Assembly: GCA_002352225.1 (NCBI GenBank)
Contig: DEIA01000035.1
Span: 9,938 to 18,788 of the forward strand
DNA: 8,851 nucleotides
Reading direction: 5' to 3'
Source of the DNA: Flammeovirgaceae bacterium UBA2786
Lineage (GTDB): Bacteria > Bacteroidota > Bacteroidia > Cytophagales > Cyclobacteriaceae
Below, piece after piece: positions 1 through 6,515 of this stretch. Position 1 is the first letter of the stretch; every line of letters begins with the position of its first letter. The notes below the pieces were generated by a model. That model saw nothing but the letters and a program-made list of their open reading frames with translations, did not search any database and was not told the origin of the DNA. Made by a program: the position numbers and the translations under genes.

Positions 1-659
1 TGAGTCTTAAAAAAACCTGGAAAGGAAGTTTGAAATGTTTCGGATAAAGTATTGGATAGCAAGCCTGGATTTATGTTAAACTTTTTCAGTTTCTCCAGAT
101 CGTAATCAATAGAAAGCTGCATATCCTCACTACCTGTAATTTGCACCTCTTTTACACCACTTATTCGGGCAATATCAGTTTTGAAGATATCGCTAGCGGT
201 TTTCTTAAGTTGGTAGGGGGCAAGCTTTGCATTTACGCGGTAAGCCAGTAGCATTTTTTTGGCTTCCGATGTTTGGCTTCTGTTTTCAATAATCGGATAA
301 CTCAAAGCATGATTTAGCCTGGGGTAAAGCTGACGGATAACCGATGCTATTTCAAATTTCTTAAAATTTATATCGGCTTCTGCATTAAAGGTGATTTGAA
401 TAGAGCCTTGATTATATCCGGAAATACTATAAATATTCTTAATCTGAGAAAGTTGAGAGAGTACATTTTCAAGAGGCGAAGTAGCCACCTGTTCTACAAT
501 TTCTGGTGTAGCATCGGGCAGGGAGTATGAAATAGTTAAAACAGGAACTGTTTTCGTAGGCTGTAGGTCAATGGGCAAGGTAGGGATTACCACAAGCCCA
601 AGCAGGCTTATAAAAATAAAGACGATTACAACCTTAAAAGGACTCAAGTAGGGTAACAA
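1..659 (-). CDS. RND-family efflux transporter, N-terminal part (cut by left window edge)
   Basis: Reading the minus strand gives 219 codons with no stop. They resemble the beginning of an inner-membrane RND pump of the AcrB/HAE1/CusA type. A hydrophobic first helix at about residues 8-28 ends in PTLPIDLQPT, the usual spot where RND pumps leave the membrane. It is followed by a porter-domain start with ISYSLPDATPEIVEQVATSPLE (about 43-64), matching the family pattern of 'YPGASAEVVE..VT.PLE'. Such pumps use the proton gradient to export drugs, metals or other compounds, with an adaptor and an outer-membrane channel; no adaptor gene is visible here. No ATG exists in this frame between the preceding in-frame stop at 708-710 and the first helix, so TTG at 657-659 (or 645-647) is the likely start. 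The gene lies 48 bases downstream of uxaA on the same strand. The substrate cannot be told from this part. Confidence 0.85.
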   Translation of the reverse strand, partial: MLPYLSPFKVVIVFIFISLLGLVVIPTLPIDLQPTKTVPVLTISYSLPDATPEIVEQVATSPLENVLSQLSQIKNIYSISGYNQGSIQITFNAEADINFKKFEIASVIRQLYPRLNHALSYPIIENRSQTSEAKKMLLAYRVNAKLAPYQLKKTASDIFKTDIARISGVKEVQITGSEDMQLSIDYDLEKLKKFNINPGLLSNTLSETFQTSFPGFFKT

Positions 660-707
660 GTTTGAATCAATTAAGGTACAAAAAATGTACGGACTACCGG
701 CTATAAT

Positions 708-2354
708 TTACAACGATACCCCACGTTTCCACGGAATAAAATCATCTTGCTGTAACTGCACAGCTTTAGGTTTAACATGGCCACTGGCAACTTCAATAAT
801 AAAATCCAGAATTTCGCCACCCATTTGCCCGATCGTTTTCTCACCTGAAATGATAGGCCCGCAATCTATATCAACGATGTCGGGCATCTTTTTGGCCAGT
901 TTGGTGTTGGAAGAAAGTTTAACAACCGGAACCACTGGGTTGCCGGTAGGCGTGCCTAAGCCGGTAGTAAACAACATTACATTTGCGCCTGCACCAGCCA
1001 TTGCCGTAGTACTTTCCACATCGTTGCCAGGCGTGCATAACAATGTAAGCCCGGCTTCTTTTATGTATTCACCGTAATCCAACACATCGGTTATGGGCGA
1101 TGTGCCACCCTTCTTGGCAGCTCCGGCCGATTTCATGGCATCGGTTATCAACCCATCTTTAATATTCCCGGGCGAAGGATTCATATCAAAACCAGAACCT
1201 ACCGATTCGGCTGCCCGCGAATAGGCACGCATCAATCCTGTAAATCGGTTGGCAACGGTGTCATTCGTTGTGCGGTTAATCAACTCTTGTTCTACGCCAC
1301 ATAATTCCGGAAACTCTGAAAGTATAGTGGCGCCACCCAATGCGGCAATCAGATCAGATGTATGGCCAATAGCAGGGTTGGCCGAGATACCCGAGAATCC
1401 ATCCGATCCGCCACACTCAAGTCCTACTACTAATTTAGTAAGTGAAGCGGGTTGCCTTGTTTGTTTATCCACTTCGGTTAAGGCTACAAACGTTTCGCGA
1501 ATGGCTCGTGCCAATAACTCCTGTTCTGTGCCTTCTGTTTGTTGCTCCAGCACAATCAATGGTTTGGCAAATGCAGGATTGTGTTTTTTAAGGCTTTCAC
1601 GAAGAATGGAAGCCTGTGCATGTTGGCAACCTAAACTTAATACGGTAGCACCGGCTACATTCGGATTATTGATGTATCCGGCCAGCAAGGCACAAAGTGC
1701 GTCTGAATCCTGGCGTGTGCCTCCACACCCTCCCTCATGTGTTAAAAATTTTATTCCGTCCAGATTTTTGAAAAGACGCATGGGCGATGTTGTTTCTTCG
1801 TTCTGCAAAATGGTTTTACTAATCTTATCCATCTTACCTTGCTTGTAGAGCTGTACCAGTTCGTGCACATAATTTTTATAGACATTATGCTTGCCAAACC
1901 CCAGCGCATCTTCAAATGCTTCACGTATTACATTTACATTTCTGTTCTCGCAAAATACAAGAGGTATTACAATCCAGTAATTCGCGGTGCCTACCTGCCC
2001 ATCTGGCCGGGGGTAACCCAAAAATGTTTTGTTCTTCCAGGGGCTTACATCCGGTGCCTGCCAGTTAAATGGCTTGGTTCTTCCCGCGTAAGCGGCAGCT
2101 TCGTGCTTTACATTTTGTGTAGTAATAGCGCCACCTTGCGGGATTGTGGCAATCGCCTTGCCCACCACAACACCGTACATTAGTATCTCTTCGCCCGGTT
2201 GCAGGGTTCGTTCTACAAACTTGTGTTTGGCCGGAATGGCATGGGCGAGTGTAACCGGCACACCATTACAATCAATTTTTTCGCCTGATGCTAAATCGGT
2301 AAGGGCAACCCAAACCGTATCGGCTGGGTTAATCTTCACTACACGGGTGTTCAT
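708..2354 (-). CDS. uxaA: Altronate dehydratase
   Basis: This 548-residue protein belongs to the UxaA/GarD sugar-acid dehydratase family. It most likely removes water from D-altronate to give 2-keto-3-deoxygluconate in cytoplasmic galacturonate catabolism. The N-terminal 90 residues form a SAF-type domain, joined to the large catalytic region from about residue 105. Visible family motifs are VGTANYWIVIPLVFC (121-135), HEGGCGGTRQDSDAL (206-220), GLECGGSDGFSG (311-322), GGTSPI (416-421), TPGNDVES (441-448) and TTGLGTPTGNP (463-473). Length and domain order fit full-length UxaA; characterised family members need Fe2+ or Mn2+. Altronate rather than galactarate is preferred as substrate because of the overall UxaA-like N-terminus and the divergent kdgK and KDPG aldolase genes, which use the product. 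The ATG at 2354 has no strong Shine-Dalgarno sequence. A 14-base inverted repeat sits directly upstream. The gene is intact. Confidence 0.93.
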   Translation of the reverse strand: MNTRVVKINPADTVWVALTDLASGEKIDCNGVPVTLAHAIPAKHKFVERTLQPGEEILMYGVVVGKAIATIPQGGAITTQNVKHEAAAYAGRTKPFNWQAPDVSPWKNKTFLGYPRPDGQVGTANYWIVIPLVFCENRNVNVIREAFEDALGFGKHNVYKNYVHELVQLYKQGKMDKISKTILQNEETTSPMRLFKNLDGIKFLTHEGGCGGTRQDSDALCALLAGYINNPNVAGATVLSLGCQHAQASILRESLKKHNPAFAKPLIVLEQQTEGTEQELLARAIRETFVALTEVDKQTRQPASLTKLVVGLECGGSDGFSGISANPAIGHTSDLIAALGGATILSEFPELCGVEQELINRTTNDTVANRFTGLMRAYSRAAESVGSGFDMNPSPGNIKDGLITDAMKSAGAAKKGGTSPITDVLDYGEYIKEAGLTLLCTPGNDVESTTAMAGAGANVMLFTTGLGTPTGNPVVPVVKLSSNTKLAKKMPDIVDIDCGPIISGEKTIGQMGGEILDFIIEVASGHVKPKAVQLQQDDFIPWKRGVSL

Positions 2355-2357
2355 GGT

Positions 2358-2371
2358 AATCTTTCAAGATT
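2358..2371. promoter_or_regulatory. Inverted repeat just upstream of uxaA start
   Basis: AATCTT-TC-AAGATT is a perfect 6-bp-arm inverted repeat that begins three bases upstream of the uxaA ATG. On the minus strand, TAATCTTG (2372-2365) is one mismatch from the Bacteroidota -7 element TAnnTTTG, so the repeat could overlap the uxaA promoter and act as an operator. Within the same 77-base divergent gap, TTAAGGT occurs twice (2370-2376 and 2394-2400). A role as a regulator binding site is inference only; AT-rich palindromes of this size can arise by chance. Confidence 0.25.
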
Positions 2372-2431
2372 AAGGTGGTGAAGGTATTAATTTTTAAGGT
2401 TTAAGATGTATTTTTAAAACGTATTCATTCT

Positions 2432-3427
2432 ATGAAAAAAGTTGTTTCGTTTGGCGATGTAATGATGCGGCTTTCCACACCCGGTCATTCGCGATTTGGA
2501 CAGGTTCAAAATTTTGAAGTTCGGTATGCTGGTTCTGAAGCAAACGTAACGGCTGCCCTGGCAGGCTGGGGTGTTGGAACGGCACACGTAACCCGTTTTC
2601 CTGATAATGATTTTGGTGTGGCTGCTACAGAAGTATTGCGTATGCGTGGAGTAGACACCGCTCACATACTCTATGGTTCCGAAAGATTGGGCATTTATTT
2701 TTTAGAGAATGGGGCCATGCAACGGGCATCGCGCATTGTGTATGACAGGTTCGATTCTGCATTTGCGCACATTAAACCAGGCATGATTGATTGGAATGAA
2801 ATTCTGCAAGATGCAGCCTGGTTTCATTGGTCGGGTATTACTCCGGCTCTTTCGCAAGGTGCAGCAGATGTATGTATTGAAGCCATTGAAGCTGCGCGAA
2901 AATATAATGTGCCCGTTTCGGGCGACATTAATTACCGGAGAAATCTCTGGCAATATGGAAAACAGCCAATTGAAGTAATGCCCGCTTTGATTAGCATGAG
3001 CGACATGGTGGTAGGAGGTATAACCGATTTTGAAAATAGCTTGGGTATTACGGAAAAAGATTTTGAATCGGTTTGCAAGGCTGTAATGAAAGCATACCCG
3101 GTTATTAAGAAGATAGCTGCTACAGAACGCGAATCCATTAGTTCATCGCATAATAAAATTTCGGCATTACTTTTTTCAGGTAAGACTTTACACAAATCAA
3201 AAATGTATGATCTTACGCACATTGTAGACAGAGTTGGTGCAGGCGATGCATTTATGGCTGGCCTGATTTACGGCTGGCTTCACGCTAAACCCGATGCAAA
3301 CACGTTAGAATTTGCTACGGCTTCCTGTGCGTTAAAACATTCTATCGAAGGCGATGTAAATCTTTGTACAGTAGAAGAAATTGAAGCGCTGGTACGCGAT
3401 GAAAATGTAGGCAAACTTTTGCGCTAA
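2432..3427 (+). CDS. kdgK: 2-keto-3-deoxygluconate kinase (PfkB family)
   Basis: This 331-residue PfkB-family sugar kinase most likely phosphorylates 2-keto-3-deoxygluconate with ATP to give KDPG. The opening VVSFGDVMMRLSTPG (4-18) and the RYAGSEANVTAALAGWG segment (31-47) match the N-terminal substrate-binding part and first PfkB signature. GDINYRRNLW (164-173) is the DxNYRxxLW stretch typical of KDG kinases. VDRVGAGDAF (265-274) is the second PfkB signature, with D272 as the expected catalytic base and GAG as the anion hole. The next gene, a KDPG aldolase, starts inside its stop codon, and uxaA, which makes its substrate, lies divergently 77 bases away; this context strongly supports KDG rather than another sugar. 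The ATG has no recognisable Shine-Dalgarno sequence, as is usual in this phylum. The gene is full length and intact. Confidence 0.93.
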   Translation: MKKVVSFGDVMMRLSTPGHSRFGQVQNFEVRYAGSEANVTAALAGWGVGTAHVTRFPDNDFGVAATEVLRMRGVDTAHILYGSERLGIYFLENGAMQRASRIVYDRFDSAFAHIKPGMIDWNEILQDAAWFHWSGITPALSQGAADVCIEAIEAARKYNVPVSGDINYRRNLWQYGKQPIEVMPALISMSDMVVGGITDFENSLGITEKDFESVCKAVMKAYPVIKKIAATERESISSSHNKISALLFSGKTLHKSKMYDLTHIVDRVGAGDAFMAGLIYGWLHAKPDANTLEFATASCALKHSIEGDVNLCTVEEIEALVRDENVGKLLR

Positions 3428-4089
3428 TGGATTTCACTAAACAGCAGATACTATCTACTATTAAAGAAACAGGTTTCGTTCCTCTACTTTCTCATACCGA
3501 TGCCAATCTTGCTCAAAAAGCAATGAAAGCAGCCTACCGGGGTGGTGTGCGGGCATTTGAATACACCAATCGCCAGCCAAATTCTTTCGAAGTATTTACT
3601 CATTTATTAAAGAGTGCTGATAAATTACCGGGCTTAGCATTGGGTATTGGTACAATACTGGATGCAGCCACAACTGAAAAATACATTCGTGCAGGTGCAC
3701 ATTTTATTATTTCACCCATACTAAAACCAGAAATGGCACCGGTTTGTCAGGCACATAATAAATTATGGATACCAGGGTGTGCTACCTTAACGGAAATTGT
3801 AACAGCAAAAGAACTTGGTGCAGAGTTAATAAAACTTTTTCCGGGCTCGGTGGTGGGGCCTGGTTTTGTAAAAGCAATTATGCCCGTAGTGCCCGATCTT
3901 CAATTAATGATTACCGGAGGGGTTGAACCTTCCGAAAAAAGTATTTCGGAATGGTTTGGTGCAGGTGCCACTTGCGTGGGATTGGGCTCGCAGCTATTTA
4001 CGAAGGATGTATTTGAAAAACAGGACTGGCTAAGATTAGAACAAACGGTTCGGTTTGTGTTGGATGTGATTAGGAGTGTGAGATACTAA
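3427..4089 (+). CDS. kdgA: KDPG aldolase (2-dehydro-3-deoxy-6-phosphogluconate aldolase)
   Basis: This 220-residue class I aldolase of the Eda/KdgA family splits KDPG into pyruvate and glyceraldehyde-3-phosphate, completing the uronate route begun by UxaA and KdgK. FEYTNR (44-49) carries the expected catalytic Glu45 and substrate-binding Arg49. IKLFPG (135-140) contains the Schiff-base lysine K136. GIGTILDA (73-80) and ITGGVEPS (152-159) are the other family landmarks around the barrel and phosphate site. Length matches the usual 205-225 residues. Its ATG overlaps the kdgK stop codon by one base (TAATG), so the two are almost certainly co-transcribed and translationally coupled. Members of this family may also cleave 4-hydroxy-2-oxoglutarate; the neighbours favour KDPG as the main substrate. 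No clear Rho-independent terminator follows. Confidence 0.93.
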   Translation: MDFTKQQILSTIKETGFVPLLSHTDANLAQKAMKAAYRGGVRAFEYTNRQPNSFEVFTHLLKSADKLPGLALGIGTILDAATTEKYIRAGAHFIISPILKPEMAPVCQAHNKLWIPGCATLTEIVTAKELGAELIKLFPGSVVGPGFVKAIMPVVPDLQLMITGGVEPSEKSISEWFGAGATCVGLGSQLFTKDVFEKQDWLRLEQTVRFVLDVIRSVRY

Positions 4090-4240
4090 CTACATAGAGA
4101 TGTGGGCTGGGGCCTGCTTTGTGAACGGTTATAGCCAATCATACAAGGATCAAACCTTTAGGGCGATACTTTAAAATTAATTTTCCTGGATACCAGTGAT
4201 CACCCATTACAAATTACTTATTGGATAATTTAACGGATCT

Positions 4241-4268
4241 ATTACCATAGAAATAACAATATGGTGAT
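4241..4268 (+). other. Possible RNA hairpin in the kdgA-higB gap
   Basis: ATTACCATA (4241-4249) and TATGGTGAT (4260-4268) can pair over nine positions, with one U-G wobble, around a 10-base loop. There is no following T-run, so it is not a standard terminator. It may be chance structure in AT-rich DNA. Confidence 0.2.
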
Positions 4269-4354
4269 ACCGGAGACTAGTTTCTTATATTGGATTGTTG
4301 TAGGCATACCCCGTGACGAACTATGCACAGGATAAGTTTGAATATAAAAAAAGG

Positions 4355-4385
4355 TTTGCTGTTGTTAACTTTTAAGTTAACTTTG
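4355..4385 (+). promoter_or_regulatory. Bacteroidota-type promoter of higBA (TTTG / TAACTTTG)
   Basis: TTTG at 4355-4358 and TAACTTTG at 4378-4385 are separated by 19 bases. They match the known Bacteroidota primary sigma factor consensus of a -33 TTTG and a -7 TAnnTTTG element. Transcription would be expected to start about 5-7 bases after the -7 box, at roughly 4390-4392. That is where the higB GTG codon lies, implying a leaderless or nearly leaderless transcript. Confidence 0.7.
4364..4381. promoter_or_regulatory. Perfect palindrome in higBA promoter, probable HigA operator
   Basis: GTTAACTT-TT-AAGTTAAC is an inverted repeat with perfect 8-bp arms and a 2-base centre. It fills the spacer between the two promoter elements and covers the first four bases of the -7 box. 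HigA-type antitoxins with a helix-turn-helix domain commonly repress their own operon from such a site, so this is the probable autoregulatory operator. The palindrome is seen directly; the binding protein is inferred. Confidence 0.65.
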
Positions 4386-4389
4386 CAGG

Positions 4390-4758
4390 GTGGAGAAAAT
4401 TCGACAGATTATATTCTACAAGGACTATTTCCTTGACTTTTATAACAAGCAGACCGAAAAGGTCAAGGACAAAATTGAACACGTGCTATTTGTAGTGTCG
4501 GTCGCAGATAGAATTCCGAAAAAATTCTTTGAACACATGACAGGAACTGACGGTCTTTATGAGATACGGATTGAATATCAAGGGAATATCTATCGAATTT
4601 TCTCATGTTTTGACGAAGGTAACTTAGTTGTGTTGTTTAACGGATTTCAAAAGAAGTCACAAAAAACACCAACTGGAGAGATTGAGAAAGCATTAAAGAT
4701 TAAGACTGAATATTTTATTGAAAAAATTAAATCAAAGGGACATGGAAACAAAAGATAA
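4390..4758 (+). CDS. higB: HigB-like toxin, RelE/ParE superfamily (Gp49-like)
   Basis: This 122-residue protein resembles the phage-derived Gp49-like/HigB branch of the RelE/ParE superfamily, whose members cut mRNA at the ribosome and stop growth unless bound by their antitoxin. The supporting pattern is GLYEIRIEYQGNIYRIFSCF (55-74), then LVVLFNGFQKKSQKTPTGEI (79-98), which is the characteristic 'L.hGFqKKtqKTP..EI' tail of the family. The toxin gene precedes an overlapping helix-turn-helix gene, the normal order for HigBA. Start choice: an in-frame TAA lies at 4378-4380 and no ATG occurs before the core, so GTG at 4390 is the only reasonable start. The gene is visibly AT-rich compared with the flanking metabolic genes, suggesting acquisition by transfer. 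Catalytic residues cannot be assigned with confidence by eye. Confidence 0.85.
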   Translation: MEKIRQIIFYKDYFLDFYNKQTEKVKDKIEHVLFVVSVADRIPKKFFEHMTGTDGLYEIRIEYQGNIYRIFSCFDEGNLVVLFNGFQKKSQKTPTGEIEKALKIKTEYFIEKIKSKGHGNKR

Positions 4759-5053
4759 AAGAAAAAAGAGAGTGACGACTTTTGATGAACTAATTGAAAG
4801 CCGACATGGAAAAATTGGGACAAAAAAACGAACTGATTTTGAAATCAAAGCTAAGTCTTTTGTAATAGGAGAAATAATTAAGGAAGAAAGACGGCTTGCT
4901 AACATGACACAAGACGAGTTAGCAGACAAAACTGGGACAAAGAAGAGTTTCATTTCAAGAATTGAGAACGGACATAGCGACATTCAATTGTCGACTTTGT
5001 TTAAGTTACTTGAACTGGGGCTTGGGAGAAAGATATCATTGACAATTGAATGA
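4742..5053 (+). CDS. higA: HigA-like antitoxin, XRE-family helix-turn-helix protein
   Basis: This 103-residue protein carries a Cro/C1-type helix-turn-helix at about residues 43-95. It includes IKEERRLANMTQDELADKTG (45-64), then KKSFISRIENGHSDIQLSTL (66-85), the classic 'MTQ.ELA...G.....IS.IE.G' pattern. It should neutralise the preceding toxin and repress the shared promoter. The first 40 residues are highly charged and probably flexible, and may contain the toxin-binding part; this is inference. ATG at 4742 is preferred as start because an AAAGGGA stretch precedes it and it overlaps the toxin end by 17 bases. A TTG eight codons upstream (4718) is a less likely alternative. The operon has no other gene. 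It ends 61 bases from the convergent purB end. Confidence 0.87.
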   Translation: METKDKRKKRVTTFDELIESRHGKIGTKKRTDFEIKAKSFVIGEIIKEERRLANMTQDELADKTGTKKSFISRIENGHSDIQLSTLFKLLELGLGRKISLTIE

Positions 5054-5073
5054 GTGAAGGGCACATGCACTCA
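5051..5073 (+). other. Small inverted repeat at the higA stop codon
   Basis: TGAGTG (5051-5056, containing the higA stop) can pair with CACTCA (5068-5073) around an 11-base loop. No T-tract follows, so calling it a terminator is not justified. It could contribute to transcript ending between the convergent higA and purB genes. Confidence 0.2.
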
Positions 5074-5114
5074 CGTTATGCGCAAGCTAATATAAGAAGA
5101 ACAAAGATAGTTAA

Positions 5115-6452
5115 TCAAATCCCCGTATAACTAAACGGAGTAATCTCTTTCAATCTCACTTTCAGTTGTGGTGTTACATCAAGCCCATCAATAAATTTAT
5201 GAATACTCGCCTGAGTAATTTTTTCATTGGTGCGTGTAAGCGCTTTTAGCGCTTCGTACGGATTGGGATAATTTTCTTTTCGCAAAACCGTTTGAATAGC
5301 TTCAGCAACCACTGCCCAGTTTTCTTCCAGATCGGCATCTATGGCAGTTTTGTTTAATTCAAGTTTGCCAATTCCTTTTTCAAGGGATTTAAGGGCAAGT
5401 AATGTATGCCCAATAGGCACCCCGATATTTCGTAAAACAGTTGAGTCGGTTAAATCACGTTGCAGGCGTGAGATAGGAAGTTTGGCTGCCAGATGCTCGT
5501 ACAAGGCATTGGCAATACCCAGATTACCTTCGGCATTTTCAAAATCGATTGGGTTTACTTTATGCGGCATGGCGCTGGAACCTACCTCGCCTGCTTTTAT
5601 TTTCTGCTTGAAGTAATTCATGGAAACATACTGCCAAACATCGCGACTGAAATCAATCAGAATGGTATTGATGCGCTTTAGGTTATCGAATAAGGCAGCA
5701 AGATTGTCGTAGTGTTCAATCTGCGTAGTAGGATTACTGCGGTGCAAGCCTAACTGCGTATTCACAAAACGTTCAGCAAATGTTACCCAGTTAATTTCCG
5801 GGTAGGCAATATGGTGTGCATTAAAGTTACCAGTGGCTCCACCAAACTTGGCCGAGTAAGGAATGGTGTTCAGCAACTCAACCTGTTTTTGTAACCGAAC
5901 CACAAACACATCAAACTCTTTGCCTAACCGGGTAGGCGATGCTGGTTGTCCATGGGTGCGGGCCAGCATAGCAATATCTTTCCATTCGCCCGAAAATTTA
6001 ACAAGCAATGAAATAATAGTATCCATAGCAGGTAACAATACAGTAATCATGGCTTCCTTCAGCGAAAGCGGTATGGCTGTATTGTTTACATCCTGCGAGG
6101 TAAGACCAAAATGAATAAATTCTTTGTAGTCGGACAGGCTTAGTTCGTCAAATTTATTTTTTAAAAAGTATTCAACCGCTTTAACATCATGGTTGGTTGT
6201 TTTTTCAATCTCTTTTATGGCTGTGGCATCAGCTTCATTAAATGTTTCGTATACCGATCGCAGAGCAGCAATTTTTTCGTTCGGAAATTTTTTAAGCTCG
6301 GGCACGGCACCGGTAAGCGCAATAAAATATTCCACTTCTACCCGAACACGATAGTAAATAAGCCCATATTCAGAAAAGTAGGGGGTAAGCGATTTGGTTG
6401 CAGAGGCATAGCGCCCATCTAAAGGCGAAAGAGCATAGAGTGATGCGGACAC
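5115..6452 (-). CDS. purB: Adenylosuccinate lyase
   Basis: This homotetrameric fumarase/aspartase-superfamily enzyme acts twice in purine synthesis: it releases fumarate from SAICAR and from adenylosuccinate. Starting at GTG 6452 it has 445 residues, close to the E. coli enzyme. Motifs, numbered from that start, are YALSPLDGRY near the N-terminus, KTTNHDVKAVEYFLK (84-98), FGLTSQDVNNTA (115-126), ARTHGQPASPTRLGKE (164-179, with the expected acid/base His167) and the superfamily signature GSSAMPHKVNP (291-301) with the catalytic serine loop. An upstream TTG at 6473 would add seven residues. However, that codon lies inside an exact TAnnTTTG promoter element, so GTG 6452 is preferred. The gene is monocistronic as far as seen, intact, and convergent with higA. 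Confidence 0.93.
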   Translation of the reverse strand: MSASLYALSPLDGRYASATKSLTPYFSEYGLIYYRVRVEVEYFIALTGAVPELKKFPNEKIAALRSVYETFNEADATAIKEIEKTTNHDVKAVEYFLKNKFDELSLSDYKEFIHFGLTSQDVNNTAIPLSLKEAMITVLLPAMDTIISLLVKFSGEWKDIAMLARTHGQPASPTRLGKEFDVFVVRLQKQVELLNTIPYSAKFGGATGNFNAHHIAYPEINWVTFAERFVNTQLGLHRSNPTTQIEHYDNLAALFDNLKRINTILIDFSRDVWQYVSMNYFKQKIKAGEVGSSAMPHKVNPIDFENAEGNLGIANALYEHLAAKLPISRLQRDLTDSTVLRNIGVPIGHTLLALKSLEKGIGKLELNKTAIDADLEENWAVVAEAIQTVLRKENYPNPYEALKALTRTNEKITQASIHKFIDGLDVTPQLKVRLKEITPFSYTGI

Positions 6453-6470
6453 TGGAAATTGGTTAAAGAG

Positions 6471-6478
6471 CAAAGATA
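6471..6478 (-). promoter_or_regulatory. purB -7 promoter element
   Basis: Minus-strand TATCTTTG matches the Bacteroidota TAnnTTTG consensus exactly and lies 18 bases upstream of the GTG start at 6452. Expected transcription start is near 6464-6466, giving a leader of about 12-14 bases. No clear TTG -33 element is found at the usual distance, which lowers confidence. Confidence 0.5.
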
Positions 6479-6515
6479 CAAAATTCAGGTTACTTGATAG
6501 TCTCTTACTGCAGTG

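Larger units (their letters stand above)
4090..4389. other. 300-base intergenic region between kdgA and higB
   Basis: No coding sequence with recognisable similarity is seen here on either strand. It holds an AT palindrome AAAATTAATTTT (4173-4184), the short palindrome GTGATCAC (4196-4203) and a possible 9-pair RNA hairpin (4241-4268). The higBA promoter and operator occupy the last 35 bases. No U-tract terminator is visible for the kdgK-kdgA transcript. Confidence 0.6.

Noticed and set aside
676..690. GTACA-AAAAA-TGTAC considered as the uxaA terminator
   Set aside because: The stem is only five base pairs with little G+C, and no T-run follows on the minus strand.
685..1077. A 130-codon plus-strand frame opening at 685
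   Set aside because: It is almost entirely antisense to the uxaA C-terminal region, and its product shows no family features.
1249..1848. A 199-codon open frame on the plus strand
   Set aside because: It lies wholly antisense to uxaA, which has strong family motifs throughout. The antisense product has no recognisable motif and is a by-product of the coding strand.
4173..4184. AAAATTAATTTT palindrome considered as a terminator or operator
   Set aside because: It is a simple AT self-complementary run without a G+C stem or T-tract, in AT-rich non-coding DNA.
4305..4314. CATACCCCGT, repeated exactly at 8331-8340
   Set aside because: A 10-base match is expected several times by chance in nearly 9 kb, and the flanks do not extend the similarity.
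4732..4983. An 83-codon minus-strand frame opposite higA
   Set aside because: It mirrors the helix-turn-helix gene on the other strand. The plus-strand gene has a clear family pattern and operon context.
5070..5096. ACGTTATGCGCAAGC considered as part of an integron attC site
   Set aside because: It does not fit the GTTRRRY core pattern, no partner core or imperfect palindrome of attC size was found nearby, and no integrase gene is in the window.
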